Shown here: positions 1 through 9,628 of the stretch, in pieces
How positions within the stretch are numbered: position 1 is the stretch's first letter
Layout: every line of letters starts with the position of its first letter
Assembly (NCBI GenBank): GCA_012932865.1
Contig: SAXG01000045.1
Location: forward strand, 1 to 64,000
Reading direction: 5' to 3'
Length of the DNA: 64,000 nucleotides
Source of the DNA: Amylostereum areolatum
Lineage: Eukaryota; Basidiomycota; Agaricomycetes; Russulales; Stereaceae
Translations under genes and position numbers: made by a program
The notes under the pieces: model-generated
Database searches by the model: none
Told to the model about the DNA's origin: nothing
What the model saw: the letters and a program-made list of their open reading frames with translations, nothing else

Positions 1-1136
1 TTGGATCGTGTATTCGTTTTTTACCGTGATGGAGTTGAGATAGCGATAGTCCTGTACTGGTCAGAGAGATCTCTTTTCTTCTTCTTGATGAAAAAGAAGG
101 GCGACGATATCTCTGATTTTGATTCGCGATGTATCCTTTTCGTAGATGTTCATCTACAAACGTGTCTATATTCCTTTCGTTCTGGCACGTCATCGGATAC
201 AATTTGCAATTTCGAGGTTTCCATCCTTCGGTCAGGTCATCGCATGATCCACAGGTCTACTGATTGGAAAGTGTTCCGACACTTCTTTTTCAAATACCTT
301 TGATACTGTTTGTAGTCGCGGTGGAATCATCTCATCGAGTGTCTTCTTCTTCTCTCCCATGCTGGCCCTTCTGCGAGTTCTTGTGCTTAGTTGCTCTCGC
401 GTTATCCAGATACTGTTTCGTTCGTTTCTTCTGCAACTGGTATTGCTTCTATGTAGTTTTCCCATGAACATTGCGATCGTCTTGATCTCTCGATGAGATC
501 AGAATCGATTTCGGAATCTTCTTGTTCCTCTATCATTGCGTGATGGTTTGCCTTCTGTTCTTCGAATGATGGTAGAAGGTTTCGCTTTCCTTGGACGTCA
601 TTGTTTTACTTGTAGTGGAGCACGTACCTGGACATGTCTGTAGTGTAATCTGTCTCTTCTCTCCCAATCGATGCTAGGGTTTGTTTTTTAAGCCAAGGGG
701 TTCCTAAGATTACTTCGTCTCCTCCTAGGGCTGTGCCGAATAGTCCTGGCTTTCGCGGTGAATTTCTCCGTTGATTCCTTCCATCGTCATCGGAAGGTAT
801 ACCTTCTGTTTGATCTCTCCCGAGTGTTTCGAGATCCGTCGACATTGTATATCGTTATCGGTTTCTTAGCTGGATCAGATTCATCTTGTGTTTTCGTACG
901 AAATCTGGATGGATCAGAGTGCTGCTTGCTCCGCTATCCAATAGCGCTTTTGCTGCGGCTTTACGGAACTCTTCATGAAACATAACAGGTATATGAATTG
1001 ATAGCGTGCGTTGCTCCGTCTTGGTATGACCTATATACACTGTTCTATTTACGTCATCTCCTGTTTCCTGTACAGGAGATTGATTTGAAAAGTTCATTGT
1101 CTGTGTCCTTTCAACCCGCGGTTGAGGACGATTCAA
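1..1136 (-). pseudogene. A0 pol remnant (protease and start of RT)
   Basis: On the minus strand, 1136-855 encodes the retropepsin part of Pol with an intact DSGASST active-site motif. It then breaks up by frameshift into fragments at 845-606 (HTPWLKK-type region), 471-232 and 1-230. The last of these matches the N-terminal RT region (end of the KKKDGSLRP block). The remaining RT, RNase H, integrase and chromodomain would lie upstream of position 1. Similarity to the intact A2 Pol at 32130-36683 is the evidence. It is clearly non-functional. Confidence 0.82.
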
Positions 1137-2735
1137 AAACCCTGATTGTCTTTGAACATGTTGGCAGTGCGTGCGAACATTTCACTGTCCGTCTTGTTCA
1201 CAAGCTTGGTGATTTGATCAATCGGGATTCTTCTTCTGTTAGATTCGTCGTTCGTGCTTGATCGTTGTTTGTGTACGTTTCTCTGGGCAGTTCCTGGAGA
1301 TGTGTCCTGGCTTCCGCAATAAAGCATGATCCTGATTTCTGGAGTTCGGTACGTTCTTGCGGGGTAAGGCGTCTGAAGTTTCTGTTTGTTTCCGGTCTGA
1401 GCGGCCTGCGGTGGTAACGTTTCCTTTATTTCCGTTTCCTCTTCGGAAGGGAAACATACGTCTGTGGTTTCTTGTATAGGAGGGTGAGGTCGCTCGTTGG
1501 GTTCATTGGTCTCGTATAGTGTCAGTTGGAATGCTTGAGCTTCTCGCCAGTTATTATCTATGCCAATCAGTTCGACATTCGTCAATATCGTTCGAGATGT
1601 GATCTCTCTTGAGATCTCACTACGATTCGTTGCGCATTCCTCTCTTGAATTGGTCGATCAATGCTTTATGATCGAACCAGCTTCCATGGCATAGTCTCTG
1701 CTGAAGATCGTGATATAATCTTTGGTTTCCATAGTGCCTTGTTCCAGGCGCTGTATGTTGAATCTAGCGTCCCTTCCGGGGTCTATTTCTCCAAAGGTCT
1801 CTAAGAAGTAGTCTCGGAACGCCGTCCATGGAAGGTACACTTCTGGATCTAGGCCGTGATCTCGTATCTTATCGATTTTGCTTATTAAAAGGGACGCCCA
1901 GTGAAGGGCAGGTCCATCGGTGAGATGTGAGAGCACGAAGGTTATCTTACGCATGTTGGCAGCATATGCGTTGGGGAATGCTATGAAGCGAAGTACGCAT
2001 TGTTCTACGAACTTTGCTGCTTTTGCCCGATCCCTTCCGTCGTATACTCCTAATGCGTTTAGCTTGAATCCTTTATCCTTGTCGTCGGGCTTTGATCCGG
2101 TTGTTCCTGTTCCTCTCGGTGGGAAATTCCCTGGTGGGTATCTCGATCCTTTCGGAAGATCCGCGGGTCGCTCCTCTTCCGAATACGTAGTCCTGAATTT
2201 CTTTTCCTTTCTTGTCTTCGACCGATCGGTCGGAAGGCGGTGGTGATGGTGATTGTGGCATTTTCCATCTTGTTGGTTCGGTCATGCCAAATCCTAGGGA
2301 GAATCGAGTCTCAGGTCTCGGTTTTGCGGGATCGGCTGGTGTCGGAGATGGAGGCGTCTGGTACGGTACATTAGTTTCTCCAGGGGGGACATTGCCAGGT
2401 GCAATGGCGGGGTTGGGTATCGAGGTGGCAGCGTCTCCCATTGTTGTGATGTTTTCGGGTCTTCCGAATAGATTTCCTTGTCTTCCTCTTTTGGTTCCGA
2501 AGATATCTTCGTCTGATTTGATTGATGGAGATCTTGTTGATTTCTCTGTATGTCTTTCCGCTTCTGCTGCGCTTGATGGGCTGCTTTCTCGACTTCCTCT
2601 GGAATTAGACTCTGTTCGGGTGTCTGATACTGCTTTCTCAGGTTCTGGTGCGGTTTCTTCTGGATGCGGTGCGGTTGTTGCGGCTTCTTGAGGATGCTGG
2701 GGTTCGGTCTGAGGGTTCTGTGGTTCGGTTGTCGT
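1137..2735 (-). pseudogene. A0 gag remnant
   Basis: Minus-strand fragments matching family-A Gag. The Pro/Glu-rich linker and the TTMGDA start region lie at about 2735-2400. The retrotransposon gag core (HWASLLISKIDKIRDHG) lies at about 1950-1660. The degraded zinc-knuckle region lies at about 1330-1250. The frame changes several times, around 2075, 1955, 1660 and 1585, so no full Gag can be made. The remaining N-terminal segment of the same gag lies at 20053-20531. The product would have been the capsid/nucleocapsid polyprotein. Confidence 0.85.
2731..2735. repeat. Target-site duplication of A1, left copy (GTCGT)
   Basis: GTCGT directly precedes the A1 5' LTR here and directly follows its 3' LTR at 20048-20052. 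Removing A1 plus one copy restores a continuous A0 gag. The 5-bp length is the rule for Ty3/Gypsy integrases. Confidence 0.95.
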
Positions 2736-3277
2736 TGTTACAACGTGCCCAAGGTACTTCATTTTCCATTTCCTTACTAGGAAGGACGTCGCTAAACGAC
2801 GGATTACGACAGTGCCCCAGTTTGTAACCGTCTCAACCACGCGAAGACGACAGTGCCACAGATCGTCACCGTCCCAATGACAGTGCCACAGATCGTCACC
2901 GTCTCAACGGCATAGCCACGACGGTGCCACAGTCTCATCCCCGTAGATACTTGATGCGACCGTCGCTCAATGTACATATATTTACTCGACCTCCTTTCTT
3001 ATAAAAGGAGGCTCATCGAACGAGCCATTCCTCAGCTCGTTCTCTTTATAAATACAGGACTGTTCTGAATAAGAACCTCCTCTTAAAAGCACTAAAGAGA
3101 ATCCTAAGCACACTAAGTCAATAGACTCGCCTAAGTCTTCCGCGAAGACTTACTGCTTCGTCTATCGACCTTCACCTTCGTATAAACCGAGACGTCTGGA
3201 TCACCTGATCCCACCTCTCACGCGCAAGAGTACTGTAGCCTGAGCCGCTTGTCATGTGATAAGGACCGTCCTTAACA
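2736..3277 (+). repeat. A1 5' LTR
   Basis: 542 bp bounded by the inverted pentamer TGTTA/TAACA. Its U3 contains a 30-bp direct repeat (GACAGTGCCACAGATCGTC at 2849 and 2879). A TATA box (TATAAAAG, 3000-3007) is followed by a GAACGAGC/GCTCGTTC inverted repeat (3018-3025 and 3035-3042). The matching 3' LTR is at 19506-20047. Confidence 0.96.
3000..3007 (+). promoter_or_regulatory. TATA box of family-A LTR promoter
   Basis: TATAAAAG lies in the LTR. Transcription would be expected roughly 30 bp downstream, close to 3034, where the stretch complementary to the primer site begins. The same box is at 29728-29735 in A2. Confidence 0.7.
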
Positions 3278-3279
3278 CT

Positions 3280-3289
3280 AGAACGAGCT
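3280..3289 (+). other. Putative self-primer binding site of A1
   Basis: AGAACGAGCT begins 2 nt after the 5' LTR and is the exact reverse complement of AGCTCGTTCT at 3034-3043, which lies 34 nt after the start of the TATA box. Tf1-type chromoviruses prime minus-strand DNA from the folded 5' end of their own mRNA in this way. No tRNA-type TGG is present at the LTR edge. A2 has the same pair (30005-30014 and 29762-29771). Confidence 0.68.
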
Positions 3290-5409
3290 CTCCTCTACAC
3301 TAGCTCACCCTACAGTTTGGCGCAGAGCGTCAAACGAAACACCCACCACGGAGTCAGCAGAACAACCCGCTGAAAAAAGACCATCAGATTTTGAGATCCC
3401 TCAACTCCAATCAAACTGCAGTCGAGACTTCCCTAACGGAAACGAAGATCATCGCTGGACATTTGACCCCTATCATCTCCTTTTCTACTACGACGGAACC
3501 CTCGTCGCGAAAGAAAGCAAAGGAACATACGCATACCAGTGGAACCCGCCCATATACAGATACAACCTTCCCCCAGCAGCGGAATACTTCAAAGATAGAT
3601 CCAAAAGAGAAAAGGAAGACGGAAGCTACGACAATTCACATTGGAAGCGCCCAGATTATTCAAGACCTCATATCGGGCCCCTCTCATCAGAAGAACTCTG
3701 GAAACACCCGGACGCACAGAAAGTCGAAGAGAAACCTTACACCGGGAATATTAAGGACTACTGGGAATTTGATCCCGATACCGACACAGCCGATACGACA
3801 ACCGAACCACAGAACCCTCAAACCGAACTCCAGCATCCTCAAGAACCCGCAGCAACTACACAGCCTCCAGAAGAAACCGCGCCAGAACCTAAGAGAACTG
3901 TATCAAACCCCCAAATTAAGTCCGATTCCGGAGGAAGTCGAGAAGGCAGCCCACCGAGCGCAACAGAAACGGAAAGACATACAGAAGAATCAACAAGATC
4001 TCCATCAGTTAAATCAGACGAAGCTATCTTCGGAACCAGAAGAGGAAGACAAGGAAACCTATTCGGAAGATCAGAGAACGTCACAACAATGGGAGACGCT
4101 ACCACCTCGATACCCAACCCCACCACCACACTTAGCAATGTCCCCCCTGGAGAAACTAATATACCGCTCCAGACGCCTGCAACTCCAACACCAGCCGATC
4201 CCGCGAAACCGAGACATAAGGCTCGATTCCCCATAGGATTCAGTTTAGGCGAACCAATAGGATGGAAAGTACCATCACCGCAACCATCAACGCATTCCGA
4301 CCGATCGGCTGATAATGAGAAAGGAAAAAAGGTTCAGGACTATGTATTCAGAAGAGGAGCAACCGTAGATCTTCCGGAAGGACCGAGACATCCACCATGG
4401 CATTCACCGCCAGGAGGAACAGGAACAATCGGATCTAAACCCGAAGACAAGGACAAAGGATTCAAACTAAACGCACTAGGAATATACGACGGAAGAGATC
4501 GAGCGAAAGCAGCAAAGTTCATTGAACAATGCGTACTTCGCTTCATAGCATTCCCCAACGCATACAGAACCAACATGCGTAAGATAACCTTTGTACTCTC
4601 GCATCTCACCGATGGACCTGCCCTTCACTGGGCGTCCCTCTTAATAAGTAAAAATCGATAAGATACGAGATCGCGGCATAGATCCAGAAATGCATCTTCC
4701 ATGGACGGGATTCCGCGACCACTTCTTAGAAACCTTTGGAGAAATAGACCCCGGAAGAGACGCTAGATTCAACATACAGCGCCTGGAACAAGGCACTATG
4801 GAAACCAAAGATTACATCACGGTCTTCAGAGACTATGCCATGAAAGCCGGCTACGATCATAAAGCATTGATCGACCAATTCAAGAGAGGACTGCGCAACG
4901 ATATAGTAGTCGAGATTCTCAAGAGAGATCACATCTCGAACGATATCGACGAATGGTATGAACTCGCGCTGCGCATCGATAATAACTGGCGAGAAGCTCA
5001 AGCATTCCAACGACATTATACGAGACCAATGAACCCGACGAGCGATCTCACCCTCCTATACAAGAAACCACAGCCGTACGTTCCCTTCCGAAGAGGAAAC
5101 GGAAATAAAGGGAACGTTACCACCGCCAGGGCCGCTCAGACCGGAAACAACAACCGAAACTTCAAACGCCTTACCCCGCAAGAACGTACAGAACTTCAGA
5201 AATCGGGATCATGCTTCTATTGTCGGAAGCCAGGACATATCTCCAGGAACTGCCCAGAGAAACGTACCCAAACAACGATCAATGCACGAACGGCGAATTT
5301 AACAGAGGAAGAATCCCCGATTGATCAGATCACCAAGCTTGTGAACAAGATGGACAGTGAAATGTTCGCACGCACTGCCAACATGTTCAAAGACAATCAG
5401 GGTTTTTGA
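3282..5409 (+). pseudogene. gag: A1 gag (no ATG at its 5' end; one frameshift)
   Basis: Gag packages the element RNA in cytoplasmic virus-like particles. The frame is open from 3282, just after a TAG at 3279, with no ATG until 4089 (MGDATTS). The upstream 269 codons encode a conserved segment with FDPYHLLFYYDGT and QWNPPIYRYN, also kept in A0 and A2. Gag core motifs (ALHWASLLIS, FGEIDPGRDARFNIQRLEQG) are followed by a CCHC knuckle (CFYCRKPGHISRNC, about 5215-5256). A1 has five A's near 4650 where A2 has four, which shifts the frame and creates a stop at 4659-4661. The original frame resumes about 4664 and ends at TGA 5407-5409. The extra A may be a real mutation or a sequencing error. Confidence 0.88.
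5400..5406 (+). promoter_or_regulatory. Putative -1 frameshift heptamer at gag/pol
   Basis: G GGT TTT lies immediately before the gag stop TGA (5407-5409) and fits the X XXY YYZ slippery pattern in the gag frame. Slipping back one base leads directly into the pol frame at 5406. Pol has no good ATG before 5448, inside the conserved N-terminal part. The same bases occur in A2 at the gag/pol junction. Confidence 0.62.
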
Positions 5410-8400
5410 ATTGTCCTTCAACCGCGGCTGTTGAAAGGACACAGACAATGAACTTTTCAGAACAATCTCCTGTGCAGGAAACAGGAGATGACGTAAATAG
5501 AACAGTGTATATAAGGTCTTACCAAGACGGAGCAACGCACGCTCCATCAATTCATATACCTGTCACGTTTCATGGAAAGTTCCGTAAAGCCGCCGCAAAA
5601 GCACTGCTAGATAGCGGAGCAAGCAGCACCCTGATCCATCCAGATTTCGTACGAAAACACAAGATGAATCTGATCCAACTGAAGAAGCCAATACCGATAT
5701 ACAACGTTGATGGATCTCGTAACACTCTAGGAAAGATCAAACAAAAGGTGTACCTTCCAATGACGATGGAAGGGATCAACGGAGAAATTCACCGCGAAAA
5801 CTTAGGATTATTCGTCACAGCCCTGGGAGGGGACGAAGTAATCTTAGGAACCCCTTGGCTCAAGAAACACAATCCTCATATCGATTGGAGGAAAAGACAA
5901 ATCACACTACAGACATGTCCAGGTACGTGTTCCACTACCAGTAAAACAATGATCGTCCAAGGAAAAGACGAACACTCTCTACAATCATTCGAAGAACAGA
6001 AGATCAACCATCACACAACGATAGAAGAACAAGAAGACCCCGAATTCAACTCCGATCTCGCCAATATCAGGATAGTCAGAACGTTTCATGGAAAAACTGA
6101 CGTAGAAACAATGCCGATTGCAAAAGAAACAAACGAACCCGACATTTGGATAACAGCAAGAGCAACCAAGGCACACGAACTCGCAGAAAGAGCGACCGTA
6201 GGGGAAAAGAAGAAGACACTCGATGAAATGATTCCGTCTAGTTACAAACAGTATCAGAAGGTATTCGAAAAGAAGGCGTCAGAACGCTTTCCAATCAGCA
6301 GACCTTGGGATCACGCGATAGACCTGATTGAAGGATGGAAACCTCGAAATTGCAAAGTGTACCCAATGACAGTACCAGAACGGAAGGAACTGGACACATT
6401 CATAGATGAACATCTACGAAAAGGGTACATCCGAGAATCAAAATCAGAAATATCATCGCCATTCTTCTTTATCAAGAAGAAAGACGGATCTCTTCGACCA
6501 GTGCAGGACTATCGCTATCTTAACTCGATCACGGTCAAAAATGAATACCCGATACCGCTCATCTCAGATCTCATCGACAAATTAAAAGGCGCCAAGATCT
6601 TCTCAAAGCTTGATCTCCGATGGGGATACAACAATGTTCGAATCAAAGAAGGAGACCAATGGAAAGCTGCGTTCAAAACAAACAGAGGCCTTTTCGAACC
6701 AATGGTAATGTTCTTCGGATTAACCAACTCACCCGCGACTTTCCAAGCAATGATGAACGCACTGTTCAAAGAATTAATAGACACAGGAAAAGTGGTGGTC
6801 TATATGGATGACATATTGATATTTACAGAAACACTCGACGAACATAGGAAATTGATGAAAGAAGCCCTCCAACTTCTAGAACGAAACGATCTATTCCTGA
6901 AACCAGAAAAGTGCTTCTTCGAACAACCATCAATCGAATACTTAGGCGTGATAATCACACACAACAAGGTACAGATGGACCCGGTCAAGGTCCAAGGGCT
7001 AGCCGAATGGCCCACACCTAGGAAAGTAAAAGAAGTCCAATCATTCCTCGGATTTGGAAATTTCTATCGACGCTTCATCAAAGACTATTCTAAGATCGCC
7101 AGACCCCTATTCCAGCTCACAAAGAAAGACCACGAATGGAATTGGACAGACGAATGTGAACGTACCTTCGAAAGACTGAAACGAGAATTCACATCGTCCC
7201 CAATATTAATCATGCCCGATGAAAACAAACCATTCCGCATAGAGAGTGACGCCTCCGATTTTGCGTACGGAGCTATCCTATCACAGCCGGATGAGATCGA
7301 AAGATGGCATCCGGTCGCGTACCTATCCAAATCACTATCTCCCGCGGAACAGAATTACGAGATATACGACAAAGAACTCTTAGGAGTAGTGAAAGCCTTG
7401 GAACACTGGAGACACTATCTAGAAGGAGCGAACCACAAAGTCGAAATCTGGACAGATCATAAAAATCTAGAATACTTCACAACAGCTCAGAAACTTAATC
7501 GACGACAAGCACGATGGAGCCTATATCTGTCCCGTTTCGACTATACCTTGGTACACAAACCGGGAAGTACAAACAAGGCAGATGGACTTTCTAGAAGACC
7601 AGATCATAAGGAAGACATTCCAGACAACGACGACCGCATCTTGCTCCATCCTTCGGTTTTCAGGGCTAGAGCCACCGGAAGAGGAACAGTCGAAGCAGTC
7701 GGAGATAAAGAACTTCTCAAAGAACTAAGAAACTTCTCACACCTAGATGATGAAGTTTGGACAGCGTTAGATACAATCAAAAGATCGGGACCACGCACTC
7801 TCGCAAAAGGAATCGAAGATTGGAACTTCGAGAATGATCTGATCATCAGAAAAGGAAAGATCTATGTGCCACAAAATCTCGAACTCAGACGCATGATCCT
7901 AAAATCACATCATGATCTGGAAACGATTGGACATCCAGGAGAAATGAAAACTCTGGAACTGGTACAAAGAAACTTCTGGTGGCCAAAGAGGATTTCCTTC
8001 GTAAAAGGTTATGTTCAAGGATGTCCCGTATGCCAGTCAACAAAGAATGTCACGCATCCGGCAAAACATCCATTACAACCCACGGAAATACCAGAACGAC
8101 CATGGGAAACGATCACATCAGATTTTATTACAGATCTTCCGATCTCCAACGGATTCGATTCGATCAACGTAGTCGTCCACAGGTTCACCAAAACCGCAGT
8201 ATTCACGCCGTGCCTAAAGACGATCAACGCAGAAGAAACCGCTGATCTTCTGATCGACAATGTTTACAGACGATTTGGATTATGGAAAAGAATGATATCG
8301 GACAGAGGCCCTCAATTCGCATCCAAAGTGTTCCAATCCATCTGCGAAAGCCTCGGAGTCATCTCGTCGCTCAGTACGGCGTATCATCCCCAAACAGACG

Positions 8401-9296
8401 GCGAGACAGAAAGAGTGAATCAGGAACTAGAACAATATCTTCGGGCGTTCTGCAATGGCGACCAAACGAATTGGGCAAAACTTTTACCAAAAGCAGAATT
8501 CGCACACAATATACGACAACATTCTGCCACGAAAACATCCCCATTCGAACTCCTACACGGATATCAACCGGTATTTAACCCAACAATACCAACCGACCCG
8601 CGAATACCGACAGCCGAAGAAAGAATAAAGAACTTCAAGAACGCATGGGACAACGCAGAAGCAAGCCTAGAAATAGCGGCTAAACTGATGAAGATGCAGC
8701 ATGACCAAAACTTCACGCTAAGAGATCAACTCAAACAAGGCGACCAAGTATGGTTAGACGGAAAAAACCTTAACACGGTATACCCGAAAACCAAGCTAGC
8801 ACCGAAACGATTCGGCCCATTCAAAATCGAAAAGGTTATAGGACCTGTAACCTACCGCCTAGAACTACGGACGAAATGGAAAATACATCCGGTATTCCAC
8901 GCAGCATTATTAATCCCGTTCAAAGAGACAGAACAATACGGCGAAGCTTACGAAAGACCACCTCCAGAACTAGTAAACGACGAAGAACTCTACGAACTAG
9001 AAACAATAATAGCCTCAAAATTAGACAAACAATATTCAGAACCGTTACATTACTTCGTAAAATGGAAAGGATACCCCGACTCCGGTAACACATGGGAACC
9101 AGCATCTAATCTCGAAGGATCAAAAGATGTGATCGCAGAGTTCCATCGGAATAACCCCAAGGCACCGAAGTTACCACCACAGCCAATCAGAGATACCAAC
9201 ACAGAAGCCACTGATCACGACGAAACCGACGCAACACAGCAAGAACGAAGACCAACGAGACGAAAGAAACGCAAGACGAAAGTGAGACACTGGTGA
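5406..9296 (+). CDS. pol: A1 Pol polyprotein with chromodomain
   Basis: An intact 1296-residue frame. Protease DSGA is at residues 69-72. Reverse transcriptase has YMDD at 466-469. RNase H starts near D615 (ESDASDFAYG). The integrase has an HHCC finger (H835 region, CPVC at 873-876) and a D906, D966, E1002 triad with exact D-35-E spacing. A GPY/F-type module (KRFGPFKIEKVIGPVTYRL) follows, then a C-terminal chromodomain (about 1190-1245; HYFVKWKGYPDSGNTWEP) and a Lys/Arg-rich tail. The chromodomain identifies a chromovirus and should direct integration toward methyl-H3 chromatin. Read in the -1 frame from gag. A1 has His where A2 has Asp in VVVDRFTKT, outside the catalytic triad. Confidence 0.95.
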   Translation: MNCPSTAAVERTQTMNFSEQSPVQETGDDVNRTVYIRSYQDGATHAPSIHIPVTFHGKFRKAAAKALLDSGASSTLIHPDFVRKHKMNLIQLKKPIPIYNVDGSRNTLGKIKQKVYLPMTMEGINGEIHRENLGLFVTALGGDEVILGTPWLKKHNPHIDWRKRQITLQTCPGTCSTTSKTMIVQGKDEHSLQSFEEQKINHHTTIEEQEDPEFNSDLANIRIVRTFHGKTDVETMPIAKETNEPDIWITARATKAHELAERATVGEKKKTLDEMIPSSYKQYQKVFEKKASERFPISRPWDHAIDLIEGWKPRNCKVYPMTVPERKELDTFIDEHLRKGYIRESKSEISSPFFFIKKKDGSLRPVQDYRYLNSITVKNEYPIPLISDLIDKLKGAKIFSKLDLRWGYNNVRIKEGDQWKAAFKTNRGLFEPMVMFFGLTNSPATFQAMMNALFKELIDTGKVVVYMDDILIFTETLDEHRKLMKEALQLLERNDLFLKPEKCFFEQPSIEYLGVIITHNKVQMDPVKVQGLAEWPTPRKVKEVQSFLGFGNFYRRFIKDYSKIARPLFQLTKKDHEWNWTDECERTFERLKREFTSSPILIMPDENKPFRIESDASDFAYGAILSQPDEIERWHPVAYLSKSLSPAEQNYEIYDKELLGVVKALEHWRHYLEGANHKVEIWTDHKNLEYFTTAQKLNRRQARWSLYLSRFDYTLVHKPGSTNKADGLSRRPDHKEDIPDNDDRILLHPSVFRARATGRGTVEAVGDKELLKELRNFSHLDDEVWTALDTIKRSGPRTLAKGIEDWNFENDLIIRKGKIYVPQNLELRRMILKSHHDLETIGHPGEMKTLELVQRNFWWPKRISFVKGYVQGCPVCQSTKNVTHPAKHPLQPTEIPERPWETITSDFITDLPISNGFDSINVVVHRFTKTAVFTPCLKTINAEETADLLIDNVYRRFGLWKRMISDRGPQFASKVFQSICESLGVISSLSTAYHPQTDGETERVNQELEQYLRAFCNGDQTNWAKLLPKAEFAHNIRQHSATKTSPFELLHGYQPVFNPTIPTDPRIPTAEERIKNFKNAWDNAEASLEIAAKLMKMQHDQNFTLRDQLKQGDQVWLDGKNLNTVYPKTKLAPKRFGPFKIEKVIGPVTYRLELRTKWKIHPVFHAALLIPFKETEQYGEAYERPPPELVNDEELYELETIIASKLDKQYSEPLHYFVKWKGYPDSGNTWEPASNLEGSKDVIAEFHRNNPKAPKLPPQPIRDTNTEATDHDETDATQQERRPTRRKKRKTKVRHW

Positions 9297-9330
9297 GACT
9301 CAACGACATTCAGGCGAATGCACTGCCAAC

Positions 9331-9340
9331 AAGGGGGGGA
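9331..9340 (+). other. Internal polypurine tract just after pol
   Basis: AAGGGGGGGA lies 35 bp after the pol stop and resembles the tract that abuts the 3' LTR in family B. A2 has the same tract at 36718-36727. It could prime a second plus strand (a central polypurine tract) or mark the ancestral 3' end of the element before the extra ORF block was gained. Confidence 0.5.
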
Positions 9341-9376
9341 TAAAAACCCTACGGGTTCAGCAAGACAGATCACCAA

Positions 9377-9628
9377 ATGTCCACCACCCCAAACGCAACC
9401 AACACCTCTACCAATCAAACCGTCTCACCCAACAATGTCGACCGCATCCGTCTCGTCTGCAACAGAGCACACCACACTCAACAGGAACGCGCCCTCTGTG
9501 GAGACTGCTTCATCGCTCGATCGGCAGCAATCTTCGCAATTAAGTCAGTACCTCCTCCGTCTAGGTCAGGACCAGACGGAAGAACAGGGGGTAAGCCGAT
9601 TAGAAGCACACAGAAGAACCCTAACTGA
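9377..9628 (+). CDS. A1 short 3' ORF with Cys/His cluster (possible first exon)
   Basis: ATG at 9377 opens 83 codons beginning MSTTPNATNTSTNQT, with a C-x11-C-x2-C cluster (CNRAHH...CGDC). A2 has the same ORF at 36764-37015. A strong intron signature follows: donor GTAAGC near 9591, branch CTAAC near 9629 and acceptor CACAG ending at 9648. This suggests splicing to the long downstream frame. Which frame is joined is unclear: the canonical donor leads into the Pro-rich frame, and a weaker donor (GTACCT) leads into the zinc-knuckle frame. Confidence 0.5.
   Translation: MSTTPNATNTSTNQTVSPNNVDRIRLVCNRAHHTQQERALCGDCFIARSAAIFAIKSVPPPSRSGPDGRTGGKPIRSTQKNPN

Larger units (their letters stand above)
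1..2735 (-). mobile_element. A0: decayed family-A Ty3/Gypsy element (left part)
   Basis: Read on the minus strand, this segment runs from mid-gag (near 2735) through the gag zinc-knuckle region and protease into the start of reverse transcriptase at position 1, where it leaves the window. It matches the plus-strand family-A copies almost codon for codon but has several frameshifts and stops. Its gag is cut at 2735 by the LTR of A1 and resumes at 20053. It is therefore the older host of that insertion. Its own LTRs are not visible: the 3' end is outside the window and the 5' LTR is missing at the B2 junction (20548). Confidence 0.93.

Noticed and set aside
3315..3331. tRNA-type primer binding site TTTGGCGCAGAGCGTC downstream of the A1 LTR
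   Set aside because: It lies about 40 bp from the LTR edge; the self-complementary site 2 nt from the LTR explains priming better.
3391..4236. 281-aa open frame overlapping the 5' part of gag (also at 30116-30961)
   Set aside because: Differences between A0, A1 and A2 are conservative in the other frame, which leads into gag. This one looks like its shadow.
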